Shown: piece after piece, positions 35,398 through 47,952 of the stretch
Position numbering within the stretch: position 1 is the first letter of the stretch
Layout of the letters: each line of letters opens with the position of its first letter
Source: Rhizomys pruinosus
Lineage: Eukaryota > Chordata > Mammalia > Rodentia > Spalacidae
Reading direction: 5' to 3'
DNA: 64,000 nt
NCBI GenBank assembly: GCA_009823505.1
Contig: VZQC01002907.1
Coordinates: 3,096,941 to 3,160,940, forward strand
The notes under the pieces: generated by a model
Told to the model about the DNA's origin: nothing
Databases searched by the model: none
The model's input: only the letters and a program-made list of their open reading frames with translations
Made by a program: the position numbers and the translations under genes

Positions 35398-35612
35398 TTT
35401 TTTTATTTATTATTTTATGTGTATGAGTATACTGTCTGCATGTAGGTTGGTGCACCCGTGTCGTGCAATGCCTCGGAGGTCAGAAGAGGGCGTTGGATTC
35501 CCCTGGAACTGGAGTTAAAGACGGTTCTTAGCCATCTTGTGGGTGCTGGGAATCAAACCCAGGTCCTCTGCAAGAGCAGTCGGTGCTACCACTGAGCCAT
35601 CTCTCCAGCCCC
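35398..35612 (-). repeat. B2 SINE in LINE-1
   Basis: Reverse B2 bordered by TAGTTGGGAGATTTT / TAGTTGGGAGGTTTT. Confidence 0.92.
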
Positions 35613-36239
35613 TAGTTGGGAGGTTTTGTATTTACTGTTTCAATTTCCTTGTATGTTATTGGTCTGTTTAAGCTGTTGATCTCTTCTTAGTTAAGCTTTG
35701 GTGATTTCCATGATTTCAGATATTCATCCATTTCTCTTAGGTTTTCAAATTTAATAGAGTATAGGTTTTTAAAGTATTCTCATATGATTGTCTGGATCTT
35801 TTTGTTATCTTTTGTGATGTTTCCCTTTTCATCTCTAATTTTATTGATTTGGAGTTGCTCTTTCTTTCTTTAGGTTAACTGGGCCATCTATCTTGTTTAT
35901 CCTTTCAAAGAACCAGCTCTTGGATTCATTGATTCTTTGTATTGTTTTCTTTGTTTCTATTTCATTGATTTCCACTCTGATTTTGTTATTCCTTCTTGTC
36001 TGTTGGGTTTAGAATTCATTTGTTGTTGTCTCTCAAGTCTTTTTAGTTGCAGTGTTAGGTCATTTATTTGTGCTCTTCCTGTTTTTTTTTTTTTTTTTTT
36101 TTAATGTAGGCACTTAGGGCTATAAATGTCTCTCTTAGGACTGCTTTTAAAGTGTCCCATAGGTTTTGTTGCGTTGTATTGTCCTTTTTGTTTAATTCCA
36201 GGAATACTTTTATTTATTTTTTATCCCTTGATCCAGTCA

Positions 36240-36500
36240 TTATGAAGGACATCAGAGGTTTTCTGCATTCACTCATTTGCTTATTCAATAAGCGTTTATT
36301 GTGCCAACCACGGGGGGGGGTACTAAAATGGAGAATCCATACTTCTCTATTGAAAAGTCAAAGGTGGTGAGAAAATGGAACTGTAAGCAATCAGTTGTAG
36401 AAATATTTAGGAAGGTCCTGTGGCAGTGGAAGGAGCAAAAGCCTATGACAACTAAGGGGAAGATGGGTAGTCTGTGACAGCAAATGCAGAACTTTGAAGA
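36240..36500. other. Unassigned sequence
   Basis: Between LINE-1 and the next B2. TTCACTCATTTGCTTATTCA is MIR/L2-like, but nothing firm can be assigned. Confidence 0.4.
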
Positions 36501-36507
36501 AAATGAA

Positions 36508-37297
36508 GGGCTAGAGAGATGGCTCAGTGTTTAAAAGCACTTGCTGCTTTCCCAGAGGACCAGACTTCAATTCCTAGCACCCACATTGGGTACCTTACAA
36601 CCACCTACAACTCCAGCTCCAGGAGATTGGTCACCCTTTCCAGGCATCTTCAGACACCTGAATGTACATGCACAGACACACAGACACATAAATTAAGTTA
36701 ATCTTTTTTAAAAAAGGAAATGTGATTGCCCTGAGAGCACTCAGGTGGCAGAGAGCCCACACAGGAATAGGCCAAGAAATCTTGTAGGGATACAAGGAAG
36801 GGCTCAGACTCATGTTAGCGGAACATTGAATATTGAAAAGGTAATCTTCTATATACAAAAGACGAAGCTTGGAGCTGGAGAGATGGCTCAGTGGTTAAGA
36901 TAGAGGACCCTGGTTCAGTTCCTGGTGCCCATATGGCAGCTAACAACCATTTATAACTCCAGTTCCAAGAGCTCCAACTCCTTCTTCTGGCCTCTATAGG
37001 CATTGCATATATGCAGGCAAAATATTTATACACATAAAATCAAATAAAAAAAATTAAGACAGGGGCTAGAGAGATGGCCTAGGGGTTAAGAGCACTGACT
37101 GCTCTTTCAGAGGACCTGGGTTCGATCCCCAGCACCCACATGGCAGCTGAGAACCATCTTCAGCTCCAGTTCCAGGGGAATCCGACGCCCTCTTCTGACA
37201 TCCATGGCATTGCATGACACAGTTGCACAGACCTATATACAGACAGTACATTCATACACATAAAAAATAAATAAATATTTTAAAAAGATTAAAAAAA
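36508..37297 (+). repeat. Three B2 SINEs
   Basis: 36508-36712 (old), 36870-37050 (shortened), 37063-37297 (good copy with duplication AAAAAATTAAGACA on both sides). Confidence 0.88.
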
Positions 37298-37533
37298 TTA
37301 AGACAAAGCTATTCTGAACTCTTGGACAAGAGCTATGTTTTGGGTACACCCTTCTTTGTGTTAGAAACTTAATCCCCAAATTCATTCGTTGATGGTATTT
37401 GGAGGTGGGCTCACTGGAAGACAAGTGGGGTTAGCTGAGGTCATAAGGGTGGGACCCTCATGATTGCTTTAGTGGCATCAGAAGAAAAGAAATAGAGCCC
37501 TAAGCTAACACTATTGCTCTCTCATCATGTGAT

Positions 37534-39407
37534 GTAGGAATGAAACTCTGCCTGGCTTGAGGCAAGAACTCGTAAGACCTGTCCCGTAAGACCTCCAAGG
37601 AGAGTTATCTGATATCTCTGTGGGCATTCAGTTGCCTCTGTGAGTTATCTGTAGCTCCAGAAGGTTTGGGATATTATAATGTTTTCTTGCTTCGCCTATC
37701 TCTGCAAAGTTCCAGGACTGGATAGCCCCTTCCCTTGAGGCATTGAGCAGAATGTTGCACCTCTAGTTTACCTGTTGCACAAACAGGATCTCTGCAGCCC
37801 CCGATTAGACAAGGTGGCTTGCCCTTCCCTTCTGCCTGCCCCCCACTTCCTTGCCCAGAGCACAGTAACCTTTGGTATATAAACACACTGCTGGCGTAAA
37901 TAAATGAGGGACTCTATTCTCCTGGACCTCAACCTCTGAGTCCATCTTTCTATTCTGTCGGGTAATCTGTGGGTTCTGGTCAGCTGGGGCTGAAGAATCA
38001 GCTGTAAGTAACAAGAGACCAGAACCTGAAGTGAAATCTTTGTTGTACTGGGACAATTGATGCTGGTTAGCCGGGGTTGAAAAATCAGCTGTAACAAGAG
38101 ACCAGCATCACTGTGGTGAAATCTTCTGGGAAGAATTTCTTCAGGGTCAGCACACAGAAGCTGTGGTCCAGAAGGGGCCCGAGCCTCCGTGTCAAGCCAG
38201 AAGCAGGACTTGGTAGTGTGTAAGAGTCTCCTATATGGGTCTGGTGTTGAAATTTTAAGGGGTCACAGAGAGCAAGCCAGTGAACAGCAAGCCAGTGAAC
38301 AGCATTCCTCCATGGCATGTGCTTCAGCTCCTGCCTCCAGGTTCCTGCCGTGAGTTCCTGTCTTGGGCTCCCTAAGTGATGAACTGTGACCCAGGAGATG
38401 TAAGCTGAATAAACCCTTTCCTCCCCAAGTTGGTGTCAGTCAGAGTGTTTTGTCACAGCAATGGAAGACAAACTAGGACAGAAATTGGTACCAGAAGAGT
38501 GGGGTATTGCTGTGACAGACCTGACCTTGGTGTTTTGGGGAAGGATTGTGGAGGCGTTTGGAACTTTGGGCTGGGAAGATCATTGAATGCCTAAAGATCG
38601 TTGCTGTGGAGCTTGGAGCAGTTTTGCTGAAGGAGTTGTAGAAGATGGAGGCCTGGCTTGTGAAGTTTCTAGTTTCAAAGGAGAGCAGAGATCATCAGGA
38701 CTGTGTAATCTGTGGGTTCTGGTCAGCTGGGGCTGAAGAATCAGCTGTAAGTAACAAGAGACCAGAACCTGAAGTGAAATCTTTGTTGTACTGGGACAAT
38801 TGATGCTGGTTAGCTGGGGCTGAAAAATCAGCTGTAAGTAACAAGAGACCAGCATCACTGTGGTGAAATCTTCTAGGAAGAATTTCTTCAGGGTCAGCAC
38901 ACAGAAGCTGTGGTCCAGAAGGGGCCCGAGCTTCCATGTCAAGCCAGAAGCAGGACTTGGTAGTGTGTAAGAGTCTCCTATATGGGTCTGGTGTTGAAAT
39001 TTGAGGGGGTCACAGAGAGCAAGCCAGTGAACAGCAAGCCAGTGAACAGCATCCCTCCATGGCCTGTGCTTCAGCTCCTGCCTCCAGGTTCCTGCCGTGA
39101 GTTCCTGTCTTGGGCTCCCTAAGTGATGAACTGTGACCCAGGAGATGTAAGCTGAATAAACCCTTTCCTCCCCAAGTTGGTGTCAGTCAGAGTGTTTTGT
39201 CACAGCAATGGAAGACAAACTAGGACAGGTAACTTTCTAGCAGTCCCCTCCCCCTCCTTGCCAGAGCTAAACGGAGAGATTGTCTGCCTGCAGGCAGGAG
39301 ACAGCCTTGAAGTTTCCAGGGAGGAAAGAACAGCATGTGGATGTCGACCATGCATATATAAAAGACTATTCAGATAATTACTAAACTACTAAATGTGATA
39401 CCTGCTG
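37534..39407 (+). mobile_element. LTR-element insertion in the MST LTR
   Basis: Bounded by TCATGTGAT on both sides (37525-37533, 39408-39416). The left part looks like an LTR: TATATAAA-type box GGTATATAAACACA (about 37875) and AATAAA (about 37900), then a pyrimidine-rich U5-like stretch. The right part has a second TATATAAA-like motif near 39355. The inside carries a duplicated 520-bp block. No coding frame. Likely an ERVK-type non-autonomous element; family unassigned. Confidence 0.55.
37963..39228 (+). repeat. Direct duplication of a ~520-bp block
   Basis: 37963-38481 and 38706-39228 are nearly identical over their whole length (TAATCTGTGGGTTCTGGTCA to AACTAGGACAG), offset about 743 bases. 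They differ by point changes and a few small indels, such as AAGT missing after GCTGTAA in copy 1. Each copy also contains two internal copies of AGCAAGCCAGTGAACAGC. Confidence 0.93.
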
Positions 39408-39664
39408 TCATGTGATTCAGTAAGGAAGACCCTCCCCAGATGCTGACCAGATATGCACCACGATCACTCTTGGACTTTCTGGCCTCCAGGACAGAGAATC
39501 AAATAAACTTCTGTTCTTTATGCATTACTCAGTCTCAGATATTATGTTAGAGCAATAGAAAATGGACTAAAACTCTAAGGAAGCTATTTTTCTTATTTAT
39601 AACTTATCTATGGCTAAGCTTCCTTTTTGTTTTATTGGTTGTTTGGAGGTTTTGTTGATGATGT

Positions 39665-40275
39665 TTATTTATTGTTTTATGTGGGCTCCATCGCCCAGTC
39701 TGTACTCAAATTTCCCATCAGCCTCCTAGTTTAGGGGACCACAGGTGTGTACCACCATGCCTAGCTTGAAGTTTTTAAAAAAGATCTTTTTAAATTATGT
39801 GTACAGGTGTAGGTATGTGTACATGAGTGTGGGAGCCTAAGAAGACCAAAGGAGTCCAATCCCCTGAGCTGGAGTTACAGGCCATTGTGAGTTGCCCATC
39901 ATGGGCATTAAGAACCAAACTCCAGTATGGAGCAGTATGAACTCCTAGCCAGTGAGCTTTCCAGCCTGAACTGACTGCTTTCTAAGTTCAAGCCATATCC
40001 CAGTTATTCTCTGTTTCCTAAAAATACATCCCCACCACTATTTTGAGAAGCACTTTCAAGTGATATACAAAAGTCAGGTTTTTACTTAACTTTGAAAAAA
40101 ATTATTTATTTATTTATTGATTGATTGATTGATTGATTTATTGTGAGGAACAATGTTGAGGTCAGAGAACTTTTGGGTTCTCTCCTTCCACTATATGGAT
40201 CCCTGGGATCGAGCTCAAGTTGTCAGAATTGGTGGGGAGCACCTTTATCCACTGAGCCATTTTGCCAGGCTCAAC
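39665..40275 (-). repeat. Old B1, B2/B3 and B3 SINEs
   Basis: Reverse: B1-like 39665-39768, B2/B3-like 39780-39965, B3-like 40095-40275 with GAGGTCAGAGAACTTTTGGG. Confidence 0.6.
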
Positions 40276-40324
40276 TTTTTTTTTTAATTAATGTATATTA
40301 ATAGTACAAAATAGTGGGTTTCAG

Positions 40325-40560
40325 GGGATGGATAGATAGATGGCTGAGAAATTAAGAGAAGCTGCTGCTCTTGCAGAGGACCCAGGTGTGGTTCCCAGCA
40401 CCCTCACAGTGGCTTACAACCATCCATAACTCCTGTTTTAGAGAATACACTGCTCTCTTCTGGCCTCCAAAGGCACTGCACTCACACATATACATATACA
40501 TATACATACATACATACATACATACATACATACACAGGCATGCGCACACACATGCACACA
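40325..40560 (+). repeat. B2 SINE followed by (ATAC)n
   Basis: B2 at 40325-40485, then ACATATAC/CATA repeats to 40535 and CA-rich sequence to 40560. Confidence 0.85.
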
Positions 40561-40764
40561 CTCCAAAAAATTAAAAATGAAAAAAAAACCACTAATGTGT
40601 GGACCTTGTCCCCTCCCTTCGTTGTTCTGGTGCTAGGCCTAGGCATGGGAAGTTGGAAAAGCCCCCTAAGTAACACCAGTGTGCAACGTGCAACCAACAT
40701 CAAGAACCACTTGCCTAGAGAGCTGACACACTACTAACCAAATGCCAAATGTATGTTTCATTGC

Positions 40765-40855
40765 AGTCTTTTCGTGTGCTCAGTGCTGAAGATTGAAGTC
40801 AGCTCATACACACTAAGCAAAAGCTCTACTGCTGAGCTCCATCCCAGCCCCACTG
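40765..40855 (-). repeat. ID-type SINE
   Basis: GCTCAGTGCTGAAGATTGAA and GAGCTCCATCCCAGCCCC, reverse. Confidence 0.6.
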
Positions 40856-41244
40856 TAATTTAATACACTGGCAATCTGATTCCATCGTCAGTCTTTATTA
40901 ATAAGTCTTCCCTGTAGGGAGAACCCAATCTCACTGACTCGGAAGAAAAATTACCTAAGTGCCTTGAGCTGTCTAGTCCTTGTCCTGAGATCTGCCGTAA
41001 TAAAACCAACAGAAGATGATGTCCAGATAACTTAGCTTGACAAAGCCAGGAGTTGGGAATATGGTCAAGTTACACAGAGCTTGTCTAACATGTGAGGGTT
41101 TTGCCATATTAAAACGGGGGGGACAACAAAAATGTAAAGGAAATGGGAAGTTTTGAGTTGTCTTCAGCCTAATTAAGGATTGGACATTTAACATAAATAT
41201 CCCATGTTATTCAGGATTGGAGCCTTATATACCGATAAGTGTAT

Positions 41245-42010
41245 AGGACACAGTGACACACTCACAAAAGTCCCAGCACTTATAGAGAGAGTGCAGAAAG
41301 ATCGGAAATTCAAGATCAGTCTTAGCCACAAGGTGAGTTCAGAGCCCTCTGGGCCACATGAGATCAAAAAGAGATCCTGACTCAAAAAAAAAAAAAAAAA
41401 GAAAACCTAAAAAATTAAAAAGGTAAGGGCTAGGAGATGGCTCCCTTGGTATAGTGCAGTATAAGCATGAGGACCCAGGTTTGATCCACGGAACCCATGT
41501 AAAAAAGCAGGGCACAGGGTATGCATTTGTGCTGGGGAGGTAGAGACAGGAAGATCCCTGAGGCTTGCTGGCCAGCCAGTCTAGCCAAATCTAGAAACCC
41601 TATGCCAAAAAATAAGGTGGAGAGCCTGCACACACATCTACATACATACATAAATATGTAGCTACACATTCACAAACATGTATACACACATACACATATA
41701 TACAAGGTAAATACAAAAAATAAAGATTGCTAAGCAAGCAAAGCATAAGACTTAGTCTCTTCTTGTTTCTCTTCATTTCTCTTTTTCCCATTCTATCACT
41801 CTAATGAGGATCTATTTAGTAGAGGATTTTAAATTTTTTATTTATTGACTGATTTAGAGAGACAGAGTCTGCCACAGTGCTCACATTGAGATCAGAGGAC
41901 AACTTACAGGAGTTGGTTTTCTTCTTCCATCATGTGGGTTCCAGGGATCAAACTCATGTTGTCCTGACTGACAGCAGACACCTTTGCCTCCTGAGCCATC
42001 TCTCCAGGCA
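41245..42010. repeat. Old B1 (+), B4 (+) and B3 (-)
   Basis: B1-like 41245-41405; B4 41424-41640 plus a CATA-rich tail to 41705; B3-like reverse 41830-42010. Confidence 0.65.
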
Positions 42011-42036
42011 CATTTAGAAGTTTTAAAATCAAACAG

Positions 42037-42303
42037 ACAGGGGGCTGGAGAGATGGCCTAGCAGTTAAGAGCACCGACGCTCTTGCAGAGGACCCGGGTT
42101 CGATCCCCAGCACCCACATGGCGGCTAAGAACCGTCTGTAACTCCAATTCCAGGAGAACTCCAGTTCCAGGGGAATCCGAGACCCTCTTCTGACCTCCGC
42201 GGCATTGCACGACACGGGTGCACAGACCTGCATGCAGACAGTACATTCATACACATACAAAAATAAATAAATAAATAAATAAATAAATAAAATAATAATA
42301 AAT
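42037..42303 (+). repeat. Young B2 SINE with 17-bp duplication
   Basis: Duplication AAAATCAAACAG (42025-42036, 42304-42315), tail (AAAT)n, tandem AACTCCAATTCCAGGAG / AACTCCAGTTCCAGGGG. Confidence 0.96.
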
Positions 42304-42317
42304 AAAATCAAACAGGT

Positions 42318-42965
42318 AGAGAGATGTTTCTGCAGTTAAGAATAATTGCTCTTTTTAGAGGACCAGAGTTCAGCTCCTAGCACCACCCCCAAATGGCAGC
42401 TTACAACTCTGGTTCCAGGGGATCTGATGCCCTCTTCTGGTCTCCGCAGATACCAGGCATGCACACGGTACACATAAACACATGCAGGTAAAACACTCAT
42501 GCACATAAAATAAAAATCAATAAATCTTTTTTAAAAATTAAAAGTGACATCAAATTTCAGACACTGGCTCCACTTCTTCTAGCCTATGAGAAACCTACTT
42601 TCAGACACTTGATAAAACTTTATTGAATTCCCTAAGCCGGATGTGGTGGCACACGTCTTTAATCCTAGCACTTGGGAGGCAGAGGCAGGCAGATCTGTGT
42701 GAGTTCAAGGCCAGCCTGGTCTACAGAGTAAGTTCCAAGACAGCCAGAGCTACAGGGAGACTCTGTCTCAAAAAGACCAAAAAAAGAACAAAAAAAGTTT
42801 ATTGAATTCTCACTGAACATAGTAGCCCAAGCCTTTAATCCCAGCACTCGAGAGAAAGAGGCAGGCGAATCTCTGTGAGTTCAAGGCCAGCCTGGTCTAG
42901 ATAGTGAGTTCTAGGACAGCTAGGGCTACAGGGAGACCCTGTCTCAAAAAAGATCAATAAATAAA
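42318..42965 (+). repeat. Old B2, then two B1 SINEs
   Basis: B2 42318-42545; B1 42634-42790 flanked by TTTATTGAATTC; B1 42812-42965. Confidence 0.85.
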
Positions 42966-43039
42966 TAAAATAAAAGCTTATTGGAGCTTGCTATGTAGAC
43001 CAGGCTGGCCTAACTTCTGATTCTATACACATCATTTAG

Positions 43040-43990
43040 CTTCTTTTGGTCTCTCTGTTGAGAGACCTACAAGATATGGAAATGTTTTGTGAAATCTAAA
43101 GCCAGCAACTCACTGGGAGGAAGTATTTGTTAATCGTGTGTTTAATAAGAGGCTAATGTCTAAAATATATAAAGAATGCTTATAATTTGACAATAAAAAG
43201 ATGAATAACCCAGTTAACAAACAAGCAAAAGATTTGAACAGACATTTCTCCAAAGACTATATGCAAATAGCCAGTTTGCACATGAAAAGATGCTTAATAT
43301 TATCCTTCATTAGGGAAATGCAAATCAAAGTCACAATAACACTTCTCATCCCCTAGGGAGTCTGTAATCAGACAGACAATAAAAAGTGCTGGGGAGGTAT
43401 GAGAAAATTGAACTCTCCTGCAATGCTGGTGGGAATAAAAAACGAGTTCTTCAAAAAGTTAACACAGAGTAATTATATATAACCAAGCATTTCACTCCAG
43501 GTATATGCCCCAAAGCATTGAAAACATACACACAGAAACTTCCTGCATATGTTCCTGAAAGCATCATTCACAACAACCAAAAAAGTATAAACTACCAAGA
43601 TGTCCATCAACCGATGAAGAAGTGTAACTCCACAGTAGAATATTAGTTGACCAGAAAAAAGGAATAAACCACTAAAACATGTGATATGGATGAACTTCAA
43701 AAACTAAGCTCAGAAGCTGGGCGTGGTGGTGCACGCCTTTAATCCTCGCACTTGGGAGGCAGAGGCAGATGGATCTTTGTGAGTTCAAGGCCAGCCTGGT
43801 CTACAGAGCAAGTTCCAGGACAGAGGGGGCTACAGGGAGACCCTGTCTCAAAAAGACCAAAAAACAAAAACTAAGTTCAGTGAAAGAATCTACAAAAGGC
43901 CACATACTATAGGATCCTGTGTACATGAAGTGTCTACAGTAGATGAAACCACAGAGACAAGAGGTAGATTAATGCTAGGAAGAAGGGGAA
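43040..43990 (+). mobile_element. Old LINE-1 3' fragment with a B1 inserted
   Basis: Order of AGCAACTCACTGGGAGGAAG, TGGGAATAAAAAACGAGTTC and TGTCCATCAACCGATGAAGA fits LINE-1 ORF2 end/3' UTR. B1 at 43714-43866 is flanked by AAAAACTAAGCTCAG / AAAAACTAAGTTCAG. Confidence 0.8.
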
Positions 43991-44007
43991 GTAGTATGGA
44001 CTCAGCA

Positions 44008-44033
44008 TGCCTCTCTCTGACTCTCTGTCTCTC

Positions 44034-44103
<70 letters not shown>
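44008..44103. repeat. (CT)n microsatellite
   Basis: Nearly pure CT from about 44008 to 44103. Confidence 0.97.
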
Positions 44104-44104
<1 letters not shown>

Positions 44105-44106
<2 letters not shown>

Positions 44107-44255
44107 TTTCGTTAGAGACAGGCTCTCACCCTGTAGCCCTGGCTGTCCTGCAACTCACTGTGTAGACAAGGCTGGCCTTGAACTCACAGACCTAGGTCTG
44201 CCTCTGCATCCAGAGTACCAGAATTAAAGGTGTGTACCACCACACCCAGCTAATA
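44105..44255 (-). repeat. Old B1 SINE
   Basis: GAGACAGGCTCTCACCCTGT to CACCACACCCAGCT. Confidence 0.85.
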
Positions 44256-45660
44256 GTTTTTATTTTACCCATTCCAGCCGGTGTATACTGGTACCACAGT
44301 TTTGATTTTGCTTCTGTTTCAGGTTTTATTTTTTATTAGCATGTACTAATTATGCATACTAATGGGTTTTGCTGTGACATTTTCACGCATGTATGTACTG
44401 TACTTTCACCATATTCACCCCATCACCCTCTCTTGTTCTACTTCACTCCCATGGAGTCCTCTCTTCCCAGCTAGTCTCCTTTCTAGTTTGTTTTGCTTAT
44501 TTCTTTTTTTGTGTGACCCATTGCCTTTTATCAGGATTTTTCCAGGGCCCTGGTTGAGGGATTATTTACAAGCATGGGCTGCCAACCAGTGATTGTCACT
44601 AAAGAACATGTCTCTCCCTTGCCCAGGGATCCTTACTGCCTAGAGTCTCAAGTAGAGGTGGAGCCACACAAGCCCCTCCCCCAGCTACTACTATCTCTAA
44701 GTTCTCAGAGAGGGACAGGGCCGGATGGACTCCTCACCTCTCCCATGACAGGATATTGACAGACCCAATCCTATGTAGGTCTTGTGACAGTAACTACAAC
44801 CCATGTGAGATCAAGAATGCAATGACATTTTCACACTTTATTTTTTTTAAGAGAAATTTTAGGTTCACAACAAAGTTGAGCAGAAGGTAGAGGGATTTCC
44901 CCTTGGACTTGCCCCACATATTACTGACATCTTCCACAGTAGTGATACATTTGTTACCACTGATGACAGAAAGACCATTATTATTCAAAGACCATAATTC
45001 ATACTGAGGGTTTGCTCTGCCCATTGAATAATGCTATCAGCCACACGTTTTCATTTCTTTGGGACCTGAGGTAAAATTGTTGGATTTTATGATTCTTCTA
45101 TGTTTAATCCTGTGCCATGGGTTTGGGTAAATGTGCAATGGTTTGTACCCGCTGTCATACAGAATTCACAGCCCTAAAAACCTTCTGTGCCCCACCAAGT
45201 CCTCTTTGTATTCATCCCTAACTCCTATCCACCGCTGATCTTTTTACTGTCTCCACAGTTTTGCCTTTTGGAGAACATTGGCATACAGTAGCTAGTAGCC
45301 TTTTTAGATTTGCTTCTTCACCGAGACACCTTAGTCATGGGCATTTAAGTTTCCTAAATTTCCTTCAACATTTCCTCCTCCTCCTCCTCCTCTTGCTCCT
45401 CCTCTTGCTCCTCCTCCTCTTTCTCCTCCTCCTCTTTTTCGGCAGGGTCTCTTGTAGCCCAGGCTCACTTCAGACTCACTATGTAGCTGAAGATAAGCTT
45501 AGCTGATCCTCAAACCTCGATCTCCAGGTCCTAAAGTTATAAGCCTGTTACACCCTCAGCTCTAATTGTGAGCTTTAATGGTTTTATAGCACTTTTTTCT
45601 ATCTATGAATAATATTCTATTGCCTATATGTACCACAGTCTTAGGTATTTATTACAGACC
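44256..45660 (-). mobile_element. Ancient LINE-1 (L1M-like) 3' end
   Basis: 44825-45360 (TTAGGTTCACAACAAAGTTG, CATTTGTTACCACTGATGAC, TTTGCCTTTTGGAGAACATT) and 45590-45660 read as the reverse of an old mammalian-wide LINE-1 3' end. A (TCC)n tract (45374-45437) and a diverged B1-like piece (45437-45562) interrupt it. Confidence 0.7.
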
Positions 45661-45679
45661 AAGGTGGCTTCTCAATTTG

Positions 45680-46265
45680 GGCTACCAAGTCTGATGACCT
45701 GAGTTTGATCCCTTGGGCCCACATAGTGGAAGAAGAGAATCAACTCCCACAAGTTGGGTTGGAAAGATCAAGAGCACATACTGCTCTTTTTTTTTTTTGG
45801 TCTTTCGAGACAGGGTCTCCCTGTATCCCCAGCTGTCCTGGAACTCACTCTGTAGACCAGGCTGGCCTTGAACTCACAAAGATCCACCTGCCTCTGCCTC
45901 ACGAGTGCTAGGATTAAAGGCGTGCACCACCGTGCCCAGCAATTACATACTGCTCTTTTACAGGAACTGAGTTTGATTCCTAACACCCACATGGGGCAGC
46001 TCATAAAAATTCCTACTCCTGAGGATCTAATGCCTCTGGCCTCCTCAGGTACCCACAGTCATGATTCCATTCTCATACATATCCATATAACTAAAAATAA
46101 CGAAAACAAGCCAGTTGTGGTGGTGTATAACTTTAATCTCAGCACTCAGCAGGCAGAGGAAGGCAGATTGATGGGAGTTCAAGGCTTGCCTGATTTACAT
46201 AGTGAGTTCCAGGTGAGCTAGGACTACATAGTAAGACCCTGACTAAAAAATAAGTAATAATAATA
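45680..46265. repeat. B3 and B2 (+), nested B1 (-), B1 (+) with (TAA)n
   Basis: The B2 (about 45757-46105) is split by a reverse B1 (45791-45944) with duplication ACATACTGCTCTTTT. A diverged B1 (+) follows at 46110-46250, ending in (TAA)n. Confidence 0.85.
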
Positions 46266-46274
46266 ATAATAACA

Positions 46275-46905
46275 GCTCCCTAGTTTTCTTTCTATTGCTG
46301 TAATAAAACACTGACTAAAAATAACTTGGGGAAGAAAGGGTTTATTTTATCTTACTCTACCAACATACAGTCCATCTTTGAGGAAGTCAGATGGGAACTC
46401 AGGGCAGGAACCTAGAGTCAGGAACTGAAGCATGCTTGCCAGCTCACTCCCTTGACCTGTGCTCAGCCTGCTTTTTTTTTTTAATTTTATTTATTTTTTA
46501 TGTGTATGAATGTACTGTCTGCATGTAGGTTTGTGCACCCATGTTGTGCAGTGCCTCGGAGGCCAGAAGAGGGTGTCGGATTCCCCTGGAACTGGAGTTA
46601 GAGACAGTTCTCCACCGCCATGTGAGTGCTGGGGATCAAACCCAGGTCCTCTGCAAGTGCAGTCGACACTCTTAACCACTAGGCCATCTCTCCAGTCCCA
46701 GCCTGCTTTTTTATACAACCCAGGACCCTCTGCCCAGGGACTGCACCACCACAATGGGCTAGGCCCTTCCACATCATTCAACAGTGAAGAAAATCCTTCA
46801 CAGATGTAGCCACAGGCCAATCCAATAGAGGAAGTTACTTAATTGAGGTTCTTTCTCCCCAGGTGTGTTCAAGTTGACAATGAAGCAATCCAGCATATCA
46901 TAAAA
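46275..46905 (+). repeat. Rodent dispersed repeat with B2 inserted
   Basis: Third copy of the repeat at 1797 and 16316. A reverse B2 (46478-46698) sits between copies of CAGCCTGCTTTTTT (46464-46477, 46699-46712). Confidence 0.75.
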
Positions 46906-47830
46906 CCTTTTGGTTTTATTGGATTTTTGTGAATTTCATAACATATTTTTATCATGTTTATACCCTCTCCCCTATCTGCACCCCTTAACATCCCTCAGCC
47001 CATTTCATGTACTCCATTTGTGTGTGTGTCTGTGTGTGTGTGTGTATGTGTGTATTTTAAAGCCCACTGAGTTGAACTTGTGTCCCCAAGCATTCTTTGG
47101 CGTGGATCCATCCACTGGAGCCTGGTTAACTTACCCAGAGTCACACTCTTAAAGAAGACTTATTCTCCTTCTTCCAGAACTTATCAGTTGCCAATAGTTC
47201 CTCAAGTAGGGTTGAGGCTTCTTACCCACTTTTCCATGTCAGGCTTGAGTTTACATGAGATGTAAGCATACTGTGACTTCATAGGAGTAACTGACAAGCT
47301 GCCTGGAAAACTGTTTCCTTGTGGTCATCCACCTCCTCTGGCTCTTAAAATCTTTCCAGTCCTTCTGCCACAATGATCCCTGAACCTTGGGAGGCAGAAG
47401 CTTGATATCAGTGTCTGCAGTCTCTGATTCTCTACACGTTTGCCTGTTATGGTTCGCTGTGGTAATCACCATCTGCTAAGTAAGGAAGCTTTTCTGGGAG
47501 AGTTGACAGATATGATCTATGAGTATAACAATAAATCACGAGGAGCTGGTTTAATACAATGTCTACAGAATAATATTAGTAGACTCTCCCCTTTAGCCCA
47601 TGACCTGTCTAGCCATGGATTCCTAGGCCTGATATTAGCATCAGATATGGACCCCATCTTGTGAAGTAGACTTCGGATCCAACCAGAAAGTGTTTGGTTA
47701 CTCCCATAACATCCCTGTCACTATTGCACAGCAGGCCTATTGTAGTTAGCAGGATTCATAGCTGGATATGGCCAAAGATCACCTTGTTCTTCCAATGACT
47801 TCAGCACTATGAAAGTTAGTCAGCAGAGAT
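46905..47830 (-). mobile_element. LINE-1 (Lx-like) 3' UTR fragment
   Basis: Inverted relative of 25100-25860: GGATCCATCCACTGGAGCCT, CTTGTGGTCATCCACCTCCT and GTTTGGTTACTCCCATAACA. Confidence 0.7.
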
Positions 47831-47952
47831 AAGTTTTGAAGTGAGTACCATTTTGAATTCTCCTCATTTGCAAAGAAGCTGGTAGATATCTATGACATCA
47901 AGGCCAGGCCAGCTGGGGCTACAGGGAGATGCTATCTCAAAATCAAAACAAC

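Larger units (their letters stand above)
32835..36240 (-). mobile_element. LINE-1, antisense, mostly ORF2 (degenerate)
   Basis: On the minus strand the sequence follows LINE-1 ORF2 and the 3' end for about 3.4 kb. The 34578-34949 frame includes ISIPDFKLYYRAIVIKTTWY and PVDQWNKTEDPN. Further right, the codons around 35880-35990 fit the stretch before reverse transcriptase. Frames are broken and three SINEs are nested (33290, 33951 and 35398). No 5' UTR or ORF1 was found. Confidence 0.9.
37325..39575 (+). repeat. MST-like MaLR LTR, split by a 1.87-kb insertion
   Basis: Left part 37325-37533 has CTTAATCCCCAAATTCATTC and GGTCATAAGGGTGGGACCCT. Right part 39408-39575 has CTCTTGGACTTTCTGGCCTC, AATCAAATAAACTTCTGTTC and GAAAATGGACTAAAAC. 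Together they follow an MSTA/MSTB LTR. Confidence 0.75.
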
